This document shows, in pieces, positions 13,066-25,438 of a stretch of 64,000 bases of DNA. Position 1 is the stretch's first letter. The number at the start of each line of letters is the position of its first letter. Under the pieces are notes generated by a model. That model ran no database searches, was not told the DNA's origin, and worked only from the letters and a program-made list of their open reading frames with translations. The position numbers and the translations under genes were made by a program. The DNA is from Niebla homalea (lineage: Eukaryota; Ascomycota; Lecanoromycetes; Lecanorales; Ramalinaceae): NCBI GenBank assembly GCA_019925105.1, contig JAHGAU010000027.1, positions 62,001 through 126,000 of the forward strand. Direction: 5' to 3'.

Positions 13066-16000
13066 TTATTATATTTAATAGAATAAAAACGGTTATATAA
13101 TTAATTATATTAAATTTAAAAAGCTATTAATAATTATTATATAATTTAATTTTATATTATTAATATTAAAAGAAACTATTATATAAGAAAATTATAAACT
13201 TAAAATTACGATTAATTTAATATTTAACTCGGAAAATATTATTAATTTAATTATAATATACGGACCTTAAAAGGACTTAAAATATAGTTTAAATTATATC
13301 CCGATATAAATAACCTTAAATTAATCCGTTAATATAACTCCGTTTTTATTATTTAAACGAACGTAAAAAACGGTTAAAGAAGTTAAAATATTTATAAAAA
13401 CGATAAAAGTAATATCTTAATTAATAAAACTCCCCCGGTTTAATAATAAAGAATAAATCGATTATTTTATAAAGCGGGTAATAAAAACTTTAAATAAAAT
13501 AATTAATATTATAATTTTAATAATAAAGTTGTCTTAAAAAGTTAAAACTTATTAAAACGAGGAATATATAAAAATAATTATAAAGGTAAAAACGCTTATA
13601 AAGTAAGTTATTAAGTATAAGAATTAAAAGACGTTTTAACGATTAAAAAAAACTTAAAAAAAAAGGAAAGAATTATCCGGAAGGCTAAGTAAACGTATTT
13701 CCGGGTTATAATATATAACTCGGCGGTTTCCTTTTATAGTATTTAAAAGTTAATAAAATACGGTAAAAAATAAAGTAAAAAACTTAAATTTATTTTTAAA
13801 TTTTTACCCTTAAAAAGACTAAATGGTATAATAATGAACATTTTTAATAATAAAATTAAAACTCTTAAAAAAGCGTTTTTTCCCTTATTACCAGAAGTTA
13901 ACTTAATAAATATCAATAATATAATATATTTTAACTTAATAATAATAAATAAAATAATAATTTAAAAAATAATAATTAAAGTAATTAATAAATTAAAGAA
14001 GAATAAAGTCCTTAAACTTAACGGCATATTAAATAAGTTCTTATTTATAATAACGTTGTTATTTAAAAAGGTTTTTACTTATTTATTTTAAGTTTACTTT
14101 AATATAAAATATTACCTTTATAGATTTAAAAAGATTAAAACGATTATCCTTAAGAAGCCGGTTAAGTTAAATTACTTAAAAATAAAATCGTATAAACCTA
14201 TAATACTTTTTTATATGTTAAAAAAAACTTTAAAAATAATAATCGTAAAGATCTTAAATAATTACGTAAAAAAATATAAGTTATTCCTTAATTAATAAAT
14301 AAAAATAAAAAAATTAAAATTAACGGAGATAGTTTTTAAAGGCTTAATTAATAATATATATATAATATAAGATTATAAGAAAAAATACGTTATAAGTCTT
14401 TTTTCCTTAAATATTATAAAGGCGTTTAATAAGGTAAATTATTAGAGGTTATTATATAATTTACGGAAAAAGGGGGTTTTACCTTTCTTTATAAATTAAA
14501 TAAAGAGTTTCTTAAGTAATTAAGTAATATTAATTAACCTAGGATAAAAGATAAGTATAATAAAGCTTATAATAATAGGGATTCTTTAAAGGTTATTTAT
14601 TTCCTTAATTTTATTCTTATTCTTTAAGAGCCCGTTTATTAAAGACTTATTAAAGTTAAAATAAAAAGTTTAAATAAAAAGCTTTATTAATAATATTTAC
14701 CTTTTTACCTATAATACGTCTATTTATAGGAATTATTTAAAGTTAAAACAGGCTTATAAAGTCTATTTGCAATAAACAAAAATATATAAGGCTTAATTTA
14801 TCTTATATAAATATAAGTTTATTTATATAATAAGGAGCTTAAAATTATATAATATAATAATTATAATAAACTTAAATAATATAATAATAAAACCGGAAGT
14901 TAATATTAGGGTATTTAACCTATAAGTTAATAAGAAACTGGATTAAAAGGATTATATAAAAAAGGTTTAAAAGAAAATAATTTTATAAAAGAAAAACCTT
15001 ATTTATTTTACGGCGTTAACGTAAAAAGCTATTTTATAGAAGGTTAAAACTGTTTATTAAACGGTTATAAAGTTTACGTTAACGTACGTAATAATTATTT
15101 AATATATACTTAAAAATACACTTAAATATAAGAAAAAGCCCGTCCGGTAATTATAAAAGGTTTAAAATCGATATTTAAAAGTAATAAATAAAGTATATAA
15201 AGCGACTCTTATCCCGATATTAAAATCCAAAATTTTTATATTATTAATAAAGCTAACCCTAAATTAAATAATCGCTTAAATAAAGCTTAAAAGGGGTATA
15301 AACTTAATTACGTTAATAAAAAATAAACGTATTCACTAGAATTATAAGAAACCTTAAATAAAAAAACGTAGAAAAAAGGTATCTATCCTTTTTATAGAAG
15401 TTAAATTAAAATAAGTTAAAAAAGAAATCGATTTAACTTACGTTTAAGAAGTTAACGTAAAAGTATATAAATTTTTATTAAAAACGAAAACGGCAAAAAA
15501 GAAAAAAACCGTAAAAACGAAGTTAACGGCGATTACCCTATAAATTATAAAAAGGTAAATAAAGCGTTAATATAGATATAAAGAATTAATCCCTTAAGGG
15601 TAATAATATCCGGCGTTAAATAATGATAAAATTATTAATAAGTATTTCCGGCGTTATAAAATTATAAAAAAAAATAATAACGTATTAATAATTTAACTCC
15701 GGATAAATAAAAATAACCTAGCCTATTTCCTTTTTATTATATATATGTTAATAACCGGATTAACGTTAATTACGAATATAAATAAATAAAAGTAAAACGT
15801 TATATATATATTAATTTTTTATCCACTATTTAAGGAGCGTAGATTAAGATTAATTAAAAAAACAGGGATTAACAATTATTATTAAATACTTATTAATAAA
15901 AAGGGTATTAAAGTGGTTATTAAATTTATAATAATTACGGGTTTATTATTATAATTTAACTTAACCAAGGAAATAAATAAAATGGTTAAGAACTTAATTA

Positions 16001-16510
16001 AGAAACCTTACTATTAACCCGGGGGTAAAAAGTAACGGTAAGAAAACTATACTTAATAAAGGGTTAAAAGGGCTATAAATATTAAAGTAATATAAAAAGC
16101 GATATTATATTAGTCGGTAAAGTTATATAAATAAAGTAATAATTATATACGTATTAATAAGGATATTTAATAATATAATTAAAATTTTAAAATTTTAATA
16201 TTAAATAAACCCGTAAGGTAACGGAAAAGCAATAATTTTAAAAGTAATTTTTAAGTAGATTTAATCGTAATATTATAGGTTTTCTTAAAAAAAACGTATA
16301 AATAAATTCTTATTCTTTAAACGGCTATAAATACTCTTAACCCTTAAGACGTAAATAAAAATTGGGTAAATACCGGTTTTTATTCTTAACGTTATAGATA
16401 TCGGGTTTTTTACGGTTATTAATAAGGTTAAATAGCCGAGTATTAAGGAACGCCGGAATTAACTTAGTTAGATCCGTAATATAAATTAATTAATCAATTA
16501 ATTAAATTAA
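13066..16510 (+). mobile_element. LINE copy C, right part (rest of ORF2)
   Basis: This is the continuation of copy C after copy D. It starts with the second copy of the TTATTATATTT duplication (13066-13076). It then runs through the rest of the endonuclease, the RT and the C-terminal domain, and ends in a degenerate (AATT/AATC)n tail at about 16484-16510. The boundary to copy E at about 16511 is abrupt. Confidence 0.93.
13077..16484 (+). pseudogene. LINE ORF2 remnant (RT and C-terminal part)
   Basis: This is the second part of the ORF2 of copy C. Motif A survives as SLNIIKAFNKVNY near 14400-14450, with the Asp positions changed. The YxDD-type box reads SFINNIYLF near 14679-14705, again with Asp codons turned to AAT. 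The C-terminal residues NAGINLVRSVI end at TAA 16482-16484. It is not functional. Confidence 0.85.
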
Positions 16511-17970
16511 TTCCGTATATATTATACCGTTAAATTTTTACGGTTATCCGGGTTTCTTTATATTTAGTTTCTTTAGCTTTTCTTATATACTTAGAATCTT
16601 ATATTAAATATCCCTTTTTATTATATATAACGCATTTAAGTATATCCTTTATAAGCCCCTTAATTCTTAATTTTATAATAATATATTTATAATTTTAATA
16701 TTTAATTATTAATAAATATCCGCTGTTTTATTTTATAATTAAGTTATTTTAAGAAATTCCCTTTTAATAATCTTTTTATTTAAGATATTATTATATATTT
16801 TTATTAATATTACGCTTAATATAACGGTAAAATATTTCTTTATATATTTTAAGGAATTAAATTTCTTTATTATTAAAAGAAGATTATAATTAATAATCTT
16901 AAGCTTTAAGTAAAAAACCGTATTTTTTTTTCTATATTTTTTAACGTAACTTTTTTTTTAATTTTATAAAACGTAATAAATATATTTTATTTATTATAAT
17001 AATAATAAACGATTACCTTAAAACTTTAACCGATTTATACTTTTTTTTATTAATTTAAACCTTTTATAATAGATTTACTTCCGTAATTACGTTCTTTTTT
17101 TTATTATTAAATAAGCGGACCGTTATTATTTTTATTTTTTTTAATATAACTGCTTTCTTTTCCGTTATCCTTTTATTCTTTACTATAAGTACCCCCTTTA
17201 TTACTTTCATCGTTTAATTTTTTCTTATTTAAGGGATTACCGCCTTTATACCTTTATTTTATATCCTTAATTTTAGGCCGTTATTTTTACCTTTTATTAA
17301 CGTTTTTACTTCCGTTTTTTAAGAGTTTTATAAGCGTTCCGTTTTCTTTAATTTTAATTTTATTTTTATATAAAAGTCCTTTATGCTTTTTAATTTAATT
17401 TATAATATTAATTAAGTCTTTAACGTAATATCCTTTTATTTTATTATAAGGAGTCTTTTTAAGGCTTTTATTGCCTTTTTTATTGCTTTTTTACCCTTAT
17501 TTACCGGGTAACGTATTATCTCCGCCTTTTATTTTTAATCCTTTAAGGTTTTATCCTTTTTATTAACTTTATTTCCTTTTTATATACCTTTAATAATATT
17601 TTTATTATGGTTTTCCCGCCCTTTCCTTCCGCTTATATTGTTTATTATTAATATTATATTGGCTTTCTTACCCTTTTATTTATTTATTATTTTTATATTA
17701 TTATAATATATTTTATACGTTTTAATATATATATTTTATTAACCTTAATTTTTTTTTTATTTTAAGTATTATTTAACTTATTATTATAATATTATTTATA
17801 TGTATTATCGCCGTTTTTATTAATATAGGTTATTTACCCGTTTATTACTATATTCTTAACCATTATGCTACTTCCACTTATCATACTTAATATACTTCCC
17901 TTACTGTTATTAAAGTTATGCATATACGCATCGTTTTGGACCTCTGGGGTCCCTTTATTCGTCGCCATCC
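16511..17970 (-). mobile_element. LINE copy E (5' part, ORF1 only)
   Basis: This minus-strand fragment covers the ORF1 start (ATG 17968-17966) to past the middle of ORF1. It is cut on its 3' side by the end of copy C. Its first 35 bases are nearly free of RIP changes (GACCTCTGGGGTCCC at 17940-17954). The rest is degraded, with zinc-knuckle remnants near 16690-16760. Its 3' half is absent from the window. Confidence 0.88.
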
Positions 17971-17974
17971 AGAA

Positions 17975-20900
17975 AATCTATAATTATTATATTATATAAC
18001 TTCGGGCTTTTAATTATATAAATGAACTTATATTTATATAACGTAAATTAAGCCTTATAAATTCTTATTTATTAAAGATAAACTTTATAAGTTTATTTTA
18101 ATTCTAAATAATTCATATATATAGAAGTACTATAAATTAAAAGGTAAATATCGTTAATAAAGTTTTTAACTTAAACTTTTTATTTTAATTTAATAAGCTT
18201 TTTAATTAATAAACCGTTAAAGAATAAAAATAATATAAAAAAAATAAATAATCCTTAAGGAATCCCCGTTATAACGGGTTTTATTAAGCTTATCTTTTAT
18301 CTTAAGTTAATTAATATAACTTAATTACTTTAGAAATTTTTTATTCACTTAATTAAGAAGGATAATATCCCTTTTTTCCTTAAATTATATAGTAATTTTT
18401 AATAATTTACCTTATTAAAAGTATTTATAATATTAAAAGAAAGAAGATTTATAATATGTTTCTTCCCGTAAGTTTATACCGTATATACGCCGTTAATTAA
18501 ATTTTTAAGGACTATTTTTATTTACCGATTTCTTTTTATTCTTATTTATTAATCGGGGAGAAGTCCGTAATTCTTTATATAATTATTAAGGATCTTTATT
18601 ATTATTATTTTTAAGGTTTTCCTTAACGTATAAAAAAGTATAATAAATCTATAAGATTTTACTTTAAAATAATCCGGCTTAATAAGCTTTTTAAGGATAA
18701 TTATTTTTATTTCCTTAAACTTATATAAGTAATAATTAATGTTAAAATATATTTAAAAAAGGTAAATAAAAACTTTTTTAAATAATAATATTATTATTAA
18801 AAGGAATCTATTAAGGATCTTATTTAATCCCGGGGCTTTATTTTTCTTTAATTTATTAATCGCTTTAATTATTATATTTTGTATTATTACCTTATTTATT
18901 AATATAAGGTTAAAATATATAATGCCGTTAATATCGTTTAAATTAACTTTTAATAAAGGGGGGAAAAATGTTTTTTTAAGGGCCTTAATCTTACCGTTAA
19001 AGGTATTAATTAATATATTATCGGGTTTCTTAAAAAACGGGAATTTAAAAATAAACTTTAATTTCTTATGTTATTCTTTATTATACTTTATTAACTTCAA
19101 AATATTATAAGGTAAAACCGTTAAGTTATATACCGTAAACCGAAAGTATATTTACTTAATCTTCTTAATAATTTTTCCTTTTTTTTTTTTAAATAACCCT
19201 TAATTAATTAAGTATTTCTTAATTTTTATACTTAAAAGCCTACTTTATAACCCTTTTCATTTTTACGGTTATAATTATATACCCTTTATTTTAATAAATT
19301 TTAACTTTTTAAGAAAACTTTTTTATTAAAATTATTTTATTAATTATTTTATTTAATATTTTTATTATTTACTTTATAAAGAAATTAATCCGGTCTTTAT
19401 TATTTAATTAAAGGAAATCCGTAAACTATATTACCGTTTCCTCCGCTTTTATATAAACCTTTACTTCCTTAACCGTTTTTTACGTTTTTCTTACCGGTGA
19501 TAATAAGGTTATATTAACGGTTTAATTTAAAGTTATTTATATTGGTATATAGTCTAAGTTATATTTTAAATCCTTTTATAGTTTATATATTATAATTGTA
19601 TTAATAACTCTTTCCATATTAAAGGTTAATTTAATTATTATTTTAAATTGATAACTTTTTTATATAATAATCCCTTATAATATTAATAATAAAAAATTAA
19701 CTTAAACGGTAATTATTAATAAGTCGGCCGATTTAATATAATTTATTATACGTTTTTCCTCGTTTTATATATAGTAATAAAAGTTAAAGTCTTTAAGCAA
19801 TATATATTTACTTAAGGTAATTAAGACCTTTTTAAGTAATAAGATCGTAAACGGTCCCTTTTTATTAATCGGCGGCGGATTATATACGTTATAAATATTA
19901 AGGTTACTTTTTAAGTTTTTTTTTTTTTATAATACAGAGTATATAAAGGTTTTTACCGTAATAAGTAATATTTTAATTATTTACGTTAAGCCATTTATTT
20001 ATAAAGAAGTATATTTTAATTATCTTATTTTCCTTAAAGGTTAAATGAAACCTTTTTTTCGGGTTAATAAATAAATATATATATAAATTATATAATAATT
20101 CTTATATTATTATAATATTAACGTTTTTAACTTCTTTAAATTTAAATATTAATATTATTACTTTAATTCTTTTATGATGGATATTATATTATATTATTTT
20201 TAAAAGCGTTAATATATTATATATTAACCTTTATAAGGGCTTTTTTATTTATGCTTATTTAAATTACCGACTTCTTATTAAAGTTAAACGTTTTTTAATT
20301 TGATACCTTTTTAATTATTATTAAAGACGTAAAACGGCCGGCCCTTAAAGTTAAAATTATAAAAGCTTCCTTTTTTTATTTTATTTATTATTGTTATTTA
20401 CCTTTTATTATTTAATTAATTAAACTTATATTTTAAGGCTGCCTTTAATTGGCCCGTTAAATCAATTCCGTACGTATTATACCGTTGGGTTTTCACGGTT
20501 ATTTAAGTTTCCTTATATTTAGTCTCTTTGGCTCTTATTATATATTTAGAATTTTATATTAAATATCCTTTTTTATTATATATAACGTATTTAAATATAC
20601 CCTTTATAAACCTTTTAATTATTAACTTTATATATTTATAAATATTATAACCCTTAACGTAAATTTTATACTTTATAATATTAAAATATTTTATAATAAT
20701 ATATTTATAGCTTTAATATTTAAAATATTAATAAGTATCCGCCGTTTATAATTAAGTTAATTTAAAAGATTTCTTTTTAATAATTCCTTTATTTAAGATA
20801 TTATTATATATTTTTATTAATATTACGCTTAATATAATAATAGAATATTTTTTTATATATCTTAAAGAATTAAATCTTTTCATTATTAAAGGAAGCTCAT

Positions 20901-22116
20901 AATTAATGATCTTAAACGTTCAATAAAGAACCGTATTCTCTTTTTCTATATTCCTTAACGTAACCTTTTTTTTTGATTTCTATAAAATATAATATATATA
21001 TCTTATTTATTATAATAATAAATAATTACCTTAAAACCTTAATTAATTTATATTTTTCCTTATTAATTTAAGCTTTAAACCTTTTTAAGTTTTTTTTCGC
21101 CTTTAAAAACGTTATATTAAAAAAAAAATCTTTATTTTATAACTTATATATTATAATAATTTATTCTATTAATAATTCTGTTATTACCTTAAAAGCTTTT
21201 ATTAATTATAATAAATTTATTTTTATAACCATATTCCTCTCCTTATTATTAAATAAGCGGACCGTTATTATTTTTATTTTTTTTAATATGGTTATTTTCT
21301 TTTCCGTTATCTTTTTATTCTTTACCGCGGATACCCTTTTTATTATCTTTATCGTCTAACTTTCTTTTGTTTAAGGGGTTATTACTTTTATATCCTTATT
21401 TTATATCCCTAATTTTAAACCGCTATTTTTATTTTTTATTAACGCTTTTATTTCCGCCTTTTAAGAGCTTTATAAACGCTCCGCTTCCCTTAATTTTACC
21501 TTTATTTTTATATAAAAATCCCTTATATTTTTTAATTTAATTTATAGTATTAACTAGGTTTTTAACGTAATATCCTTTTACTTTATTATAAGGAGTCTTT
21601 TTAGGGCCTTTATTGCTTCCTTTACCGCCCTTTTACCCTTATTTACCGGGCGATATACCGTCTCCGTTTTTTACTTTTAATCCTTTAAAATTTTATTTTC
21701 TTTATTAATTTTATTTCCTTTTTATATACTTTTAATAATATTTTTATTACGGTTTCCCCGCTTTTTCCTTCCGTTTATATTTTTTATTATTAATATTATA
21801 TTGGCCTTTTTACCCTTTTATTTATTTATTATTTCCGTATTATTATTACGTATTTTATACGCTTTAATATATATATTTTATTAACCTTAATTTCCTTATT
21901 TATTTTAAACGTTATCCGGCTTATTATTATTATATTATTTATATATATCGTCGTTATTTCTATTAATATAAGTTATTTACCCGTTTATTACCTTATTCTT
22001 AACCATTACGCCACTTTTACTTATTGTACTTAATATATTTCCTTTATTGTTATTAGAGTTATACGTATACGTATCGTTTTGGATTTCTGGGGTTCCTTTG
22101 TTCGTCGTTATCTTCT
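17975..22116 (-). mobile_element. LINE copy F (RT middle to ORF1 start)
   Basis: This is a minus-strand copy lacking its 3' third. It begins at 17975 inside the RT, directly beyond the 5' end of copy E, which probably inserted here. The RT box lies near 18146-18160. ORF1 reaches its start at 22111-22109, where ATG has become ATA. RIP damage is heavy. The short open reading frame on the + strand at 18922-19110 is antisense to the RT and is not a gene. Confidence 0.9.
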
Positions 22117-22533
22117 CGGGGGCAATATAATAAACTTAAACGGAACGTTTCCGAATATTATTTCGGTTACGTTAACGGTTAAAGTAATCATCTTAAAAAA
22201 AATTCCCTTAATAAATAAAGTATTTAACGTTTAAAAGGAAAGTTAACTTCATAATAACGGGAATAATTTATCGGAACTTAAACCCTTTAAAACTTCCTAT
22301 TCCGCCGGGGGGTTTAAAAAAAATAATGCGGGTTCTTATAGTTTCCTTAATTTCCTTAATAAGGATTTTATTCGGGTTAAGGGTAAAGGCCTGGTAGATA
22401 CCGGTTTTTACCTTAACGTTATAAGTATCAGGTTTTGACGGTTATTAATAAAATTAAAAGGCCGCATATTAAGGAACGCCGGAATTAACTTAACTAGACC
22501 CGTAATATAAATCAATTAATCAATTAATATAAG
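22117..22533 (+). mobile_element. Element G: LINE 3' end fused to an unrelated 5' part
   Basis: From about 22384 to the tail at 22533 this matches the last 150 bp of the LINE on the + strand, with TAA at 22508-22510 and the AATC/AATT tail after it. The 267 bp before it (22117-22383) do not match the LINE or the SINE-like family that I could follow. They are less AT-rich, with a CCGCCGGGGGG patch near 22294-22304. It may be a chimeric insertion made by template switching during reverse transcription, or another LINE-tailed non-autonomous element. No duplication could be assigned. Confidence 0.6.
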
Positions 22534-23876
22534 TTTATATTTATATAATATAAATTAAACCTTATATATCTTTACTTATTATATATAAATTTTATAAGCT
22601 TATTTTAACTTTAAATAATTTAATAGATAAAAATACTATAAGTTAATAAATAAGTATTATCGATAAAACCCTTAATTTAAACTTTTTACTTTAATTTATT
22701 TAATTTCCTAATTAATAAGCTAACAAAAAATAAAAATAAAATGAGGAAAATAAATATTTTTTAAGGGATCCTAGTTATAATAAGCTTTATTAAATTAATC
22801 TTTTATTTTAAGTTAGTGAATATTATTTAATTACTTAAAAAGTTTTTATTTTATTTTATAAAGAAAAATAATATTCTTTTTTACCTTAAATTATATCATA
22901 ATTTTTAACAATTTACTTTATTAAAAATACTTATAATATTTAATAAGAAGAAACCTATTATATATTTGTTTTTATAACTTTATATTATATATATATTATT
23001 AATTAAACCTTTTAAGGCCGTTTTTATTAATCTTTTTTCTTTATGTTTATTTATTAATTAAAGAGGAGCCCCTATTTTTCCGCATAATTATTAAGGATTT
23101 TTATGATTACCGTTTTTAAAACTTTCTTTAATATATAAAGGAATATTATCAGGTTATAAGCTTTTACCTTTAACTAATCCGGTTTAACCGGTTTCTTAAG
23201 CATAATCGTTTTAACCTCCTTAGATTTATGAAAATAATAGTTAACCCCGAAATAGGTTTAAAATAAGTAAATAAAGGCTTTCTTAAATAATAATATTATT
23301 ATTAATAAGAACTTACTTAAGATTCCGTTTAAATTAAAGGCTTTCTTTTTCTTTAATTTATTAATCGTTTTAACAATTGTTTTTAAGGTTATTTTTTTTA
23401 TTAATATTTATTAAGTTAAAATATATAGTTTTTTTAATATCCGTTAAATTAGCGTTTAATAAAAAGAGAAGAAAATTTTTAAGGGTTTTAGCTTTTCCGT
23501 TAAAGGTATTAATTATTATATTATTAAGCTTTTTAAAAACGGGAATTTAAGGATAAATTTCGGCTTCCTATTTTATTTTTTATTATATTTTATTAATTTT
23601 TATATTTTACAAAAAAAAATAATTAAATCGTAAATTTTTACCGGAAGTATTTTTATTTAACTTTTTAAAAATTTTGTTTTTATCTTTTTAGGTTTTCTTC
23701 AATTACGTAAGCGGTTTTTAATCTCTATATTTAATAGTTTATTTAATTAATATTTTCGCTTTTATAATTATTATTATATATTCCTCGTTTTAATAAGTCT
23801 TAACTCTTTAAAACAACTTCATTATCGGGATTATTACGTTAATTACTTCGTCTAATACTTTTATTATCCGTTTTAT
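22534..23876 (-). mobile_element. LINE copy H (RT fragment)
   Basis: This minus-strand fragment runs from the middle of the RT towards the endonuclease. It starts right after the tail of element G. It loses similarity to copies D and J near 23876, before the endonuclease motif. Its RT box lies near 22650-22665. The 3' end of the element is missing, which fits a chain of insertions into older copies. It is heavily degraded. Confidence 0.82.
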
Positions 23877-25354
23877 TGAAGCTTAAATTAAAAGGAATAA
23901 TTAAGTAAACGGATAAAGAATAAACGATATAAACGGTTAAATTAATTAAATAAAAATATAAATAAAAAACGGATTAACCGAGACCAAGGAGTAAACTATA
24001 AAAGTAATAAACGGATATTAAATATAAAGGATATAAGAGGAGGTACCGGTTAAAGTTATAACTATTAAATTAATTTAAAAATCATAATTACTTATTAAAT
24101 ATATATACTTTTTTATATTAAACTTATATATAGTATTAAGATTAAAAAGTATATAACGTATAAAGGAAAATGCGTTTAATTAAACCGTTTTTTAATACTA
24201 GAAATCTATATAGAAAATTAATAATAATTAATTAAAAATAAAATAATTTATATATATCCGGATAAAAGCTATAATTATTAAGTTAATACTTAAAAATATA
24301 ATTAAAATATACATTATTAAATAAATTATCGATATAATAATAATTAATAAAAATAAAGCGATAAATATTGATAATCTATTAATATTTAGAATATACTTAA
24401 ATACCTTTATGCGTACGGGAAACGTAAACTTAGATATATATTATAAAAAGCTTTTAAAAGTAAAAAAGCTAGAATAAACTAAGGTTAAAAAGAACTAGAA
24501 AATATAACTCTAAATATATTAAGTAATTATTAATTAAGTAAACCATTATAATAATAGGAATACGTTTATTTAATTAAATAAAATTAATACTAAGAAAGTA
24601 TTTGTTAAGGTATAAGGATATAGTTAATATAATTATTATAGATATAATTCAAAAATCTTATATAAAATTCTAAAGATTATATATAAGTTAATATAAATAT
24701 AAAGTAAATAAGTAATATTAAGGTTATTAACTTATATATACCTTTTAAAGGATTCCGATAAATTGATTATAAGTTTAGATTGAATTAAATCTATATAAAA
24801 AAAGTTTAAGGAATGAAAAATTAAAAAGATAAAAAAAAAATTTAAAAAAATTTAAAGAAATAAAAAAAAGTAAAGAAAATAAATAAGCGAAAAGGATAAA
24901 ATAAACGGTTACGCGGTAAAACCATTAAGTAAACAAATAATCGGATATTATTATTAAGGTTCTATTCATTAACGGAACCGGCTAGGACGGAACTTAATAA
25001 AGATAATGAATAATGTTACCACGTTTAAAAAAAACCTTTTTTAATATACTTTTTAAAAATATTTATATCTAAACGATTATGAGTAAAATATTAAGAGAAT
25101 ATAAAAACATATTTTATTTATAAGTAAATATAGGTTTAAGGGTATTTAATATATTAATTAATTAAAAGAAAAATATATAAGTAAATAAAAGTAAATATTA
25201 AAAGTTATAATATAGAGTATACCTTTAATGAATATTGTTAAGTATAGTATTAAGCGTTAAAGGAATTTATATAAAGGTTAAAGAGCTACCCGAAAATTAA
25301 AAAATAATTTTTTTCCCTTTGCCTTCTTAAATAATATTGTATAGTAACAATAAC

Positions 25355-25438
25355 TATAATAAATATTATACCCCTTAATTACCTTCTTAAGACTAATATA
25401 ATAAATATTATACCCCTTAATTACCTTCTTAAGACTAA
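25355..25438. repeat. Exact tandem duplication, 42-bp unit
   Basis: Two identical 42-bp units (25355-25396 and 25397-25438) are followed by the first bases of a third. Identity inside strongly mutated DNA suggests the duplication is younger than the RIP damage around it. Confidence 0.85.
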
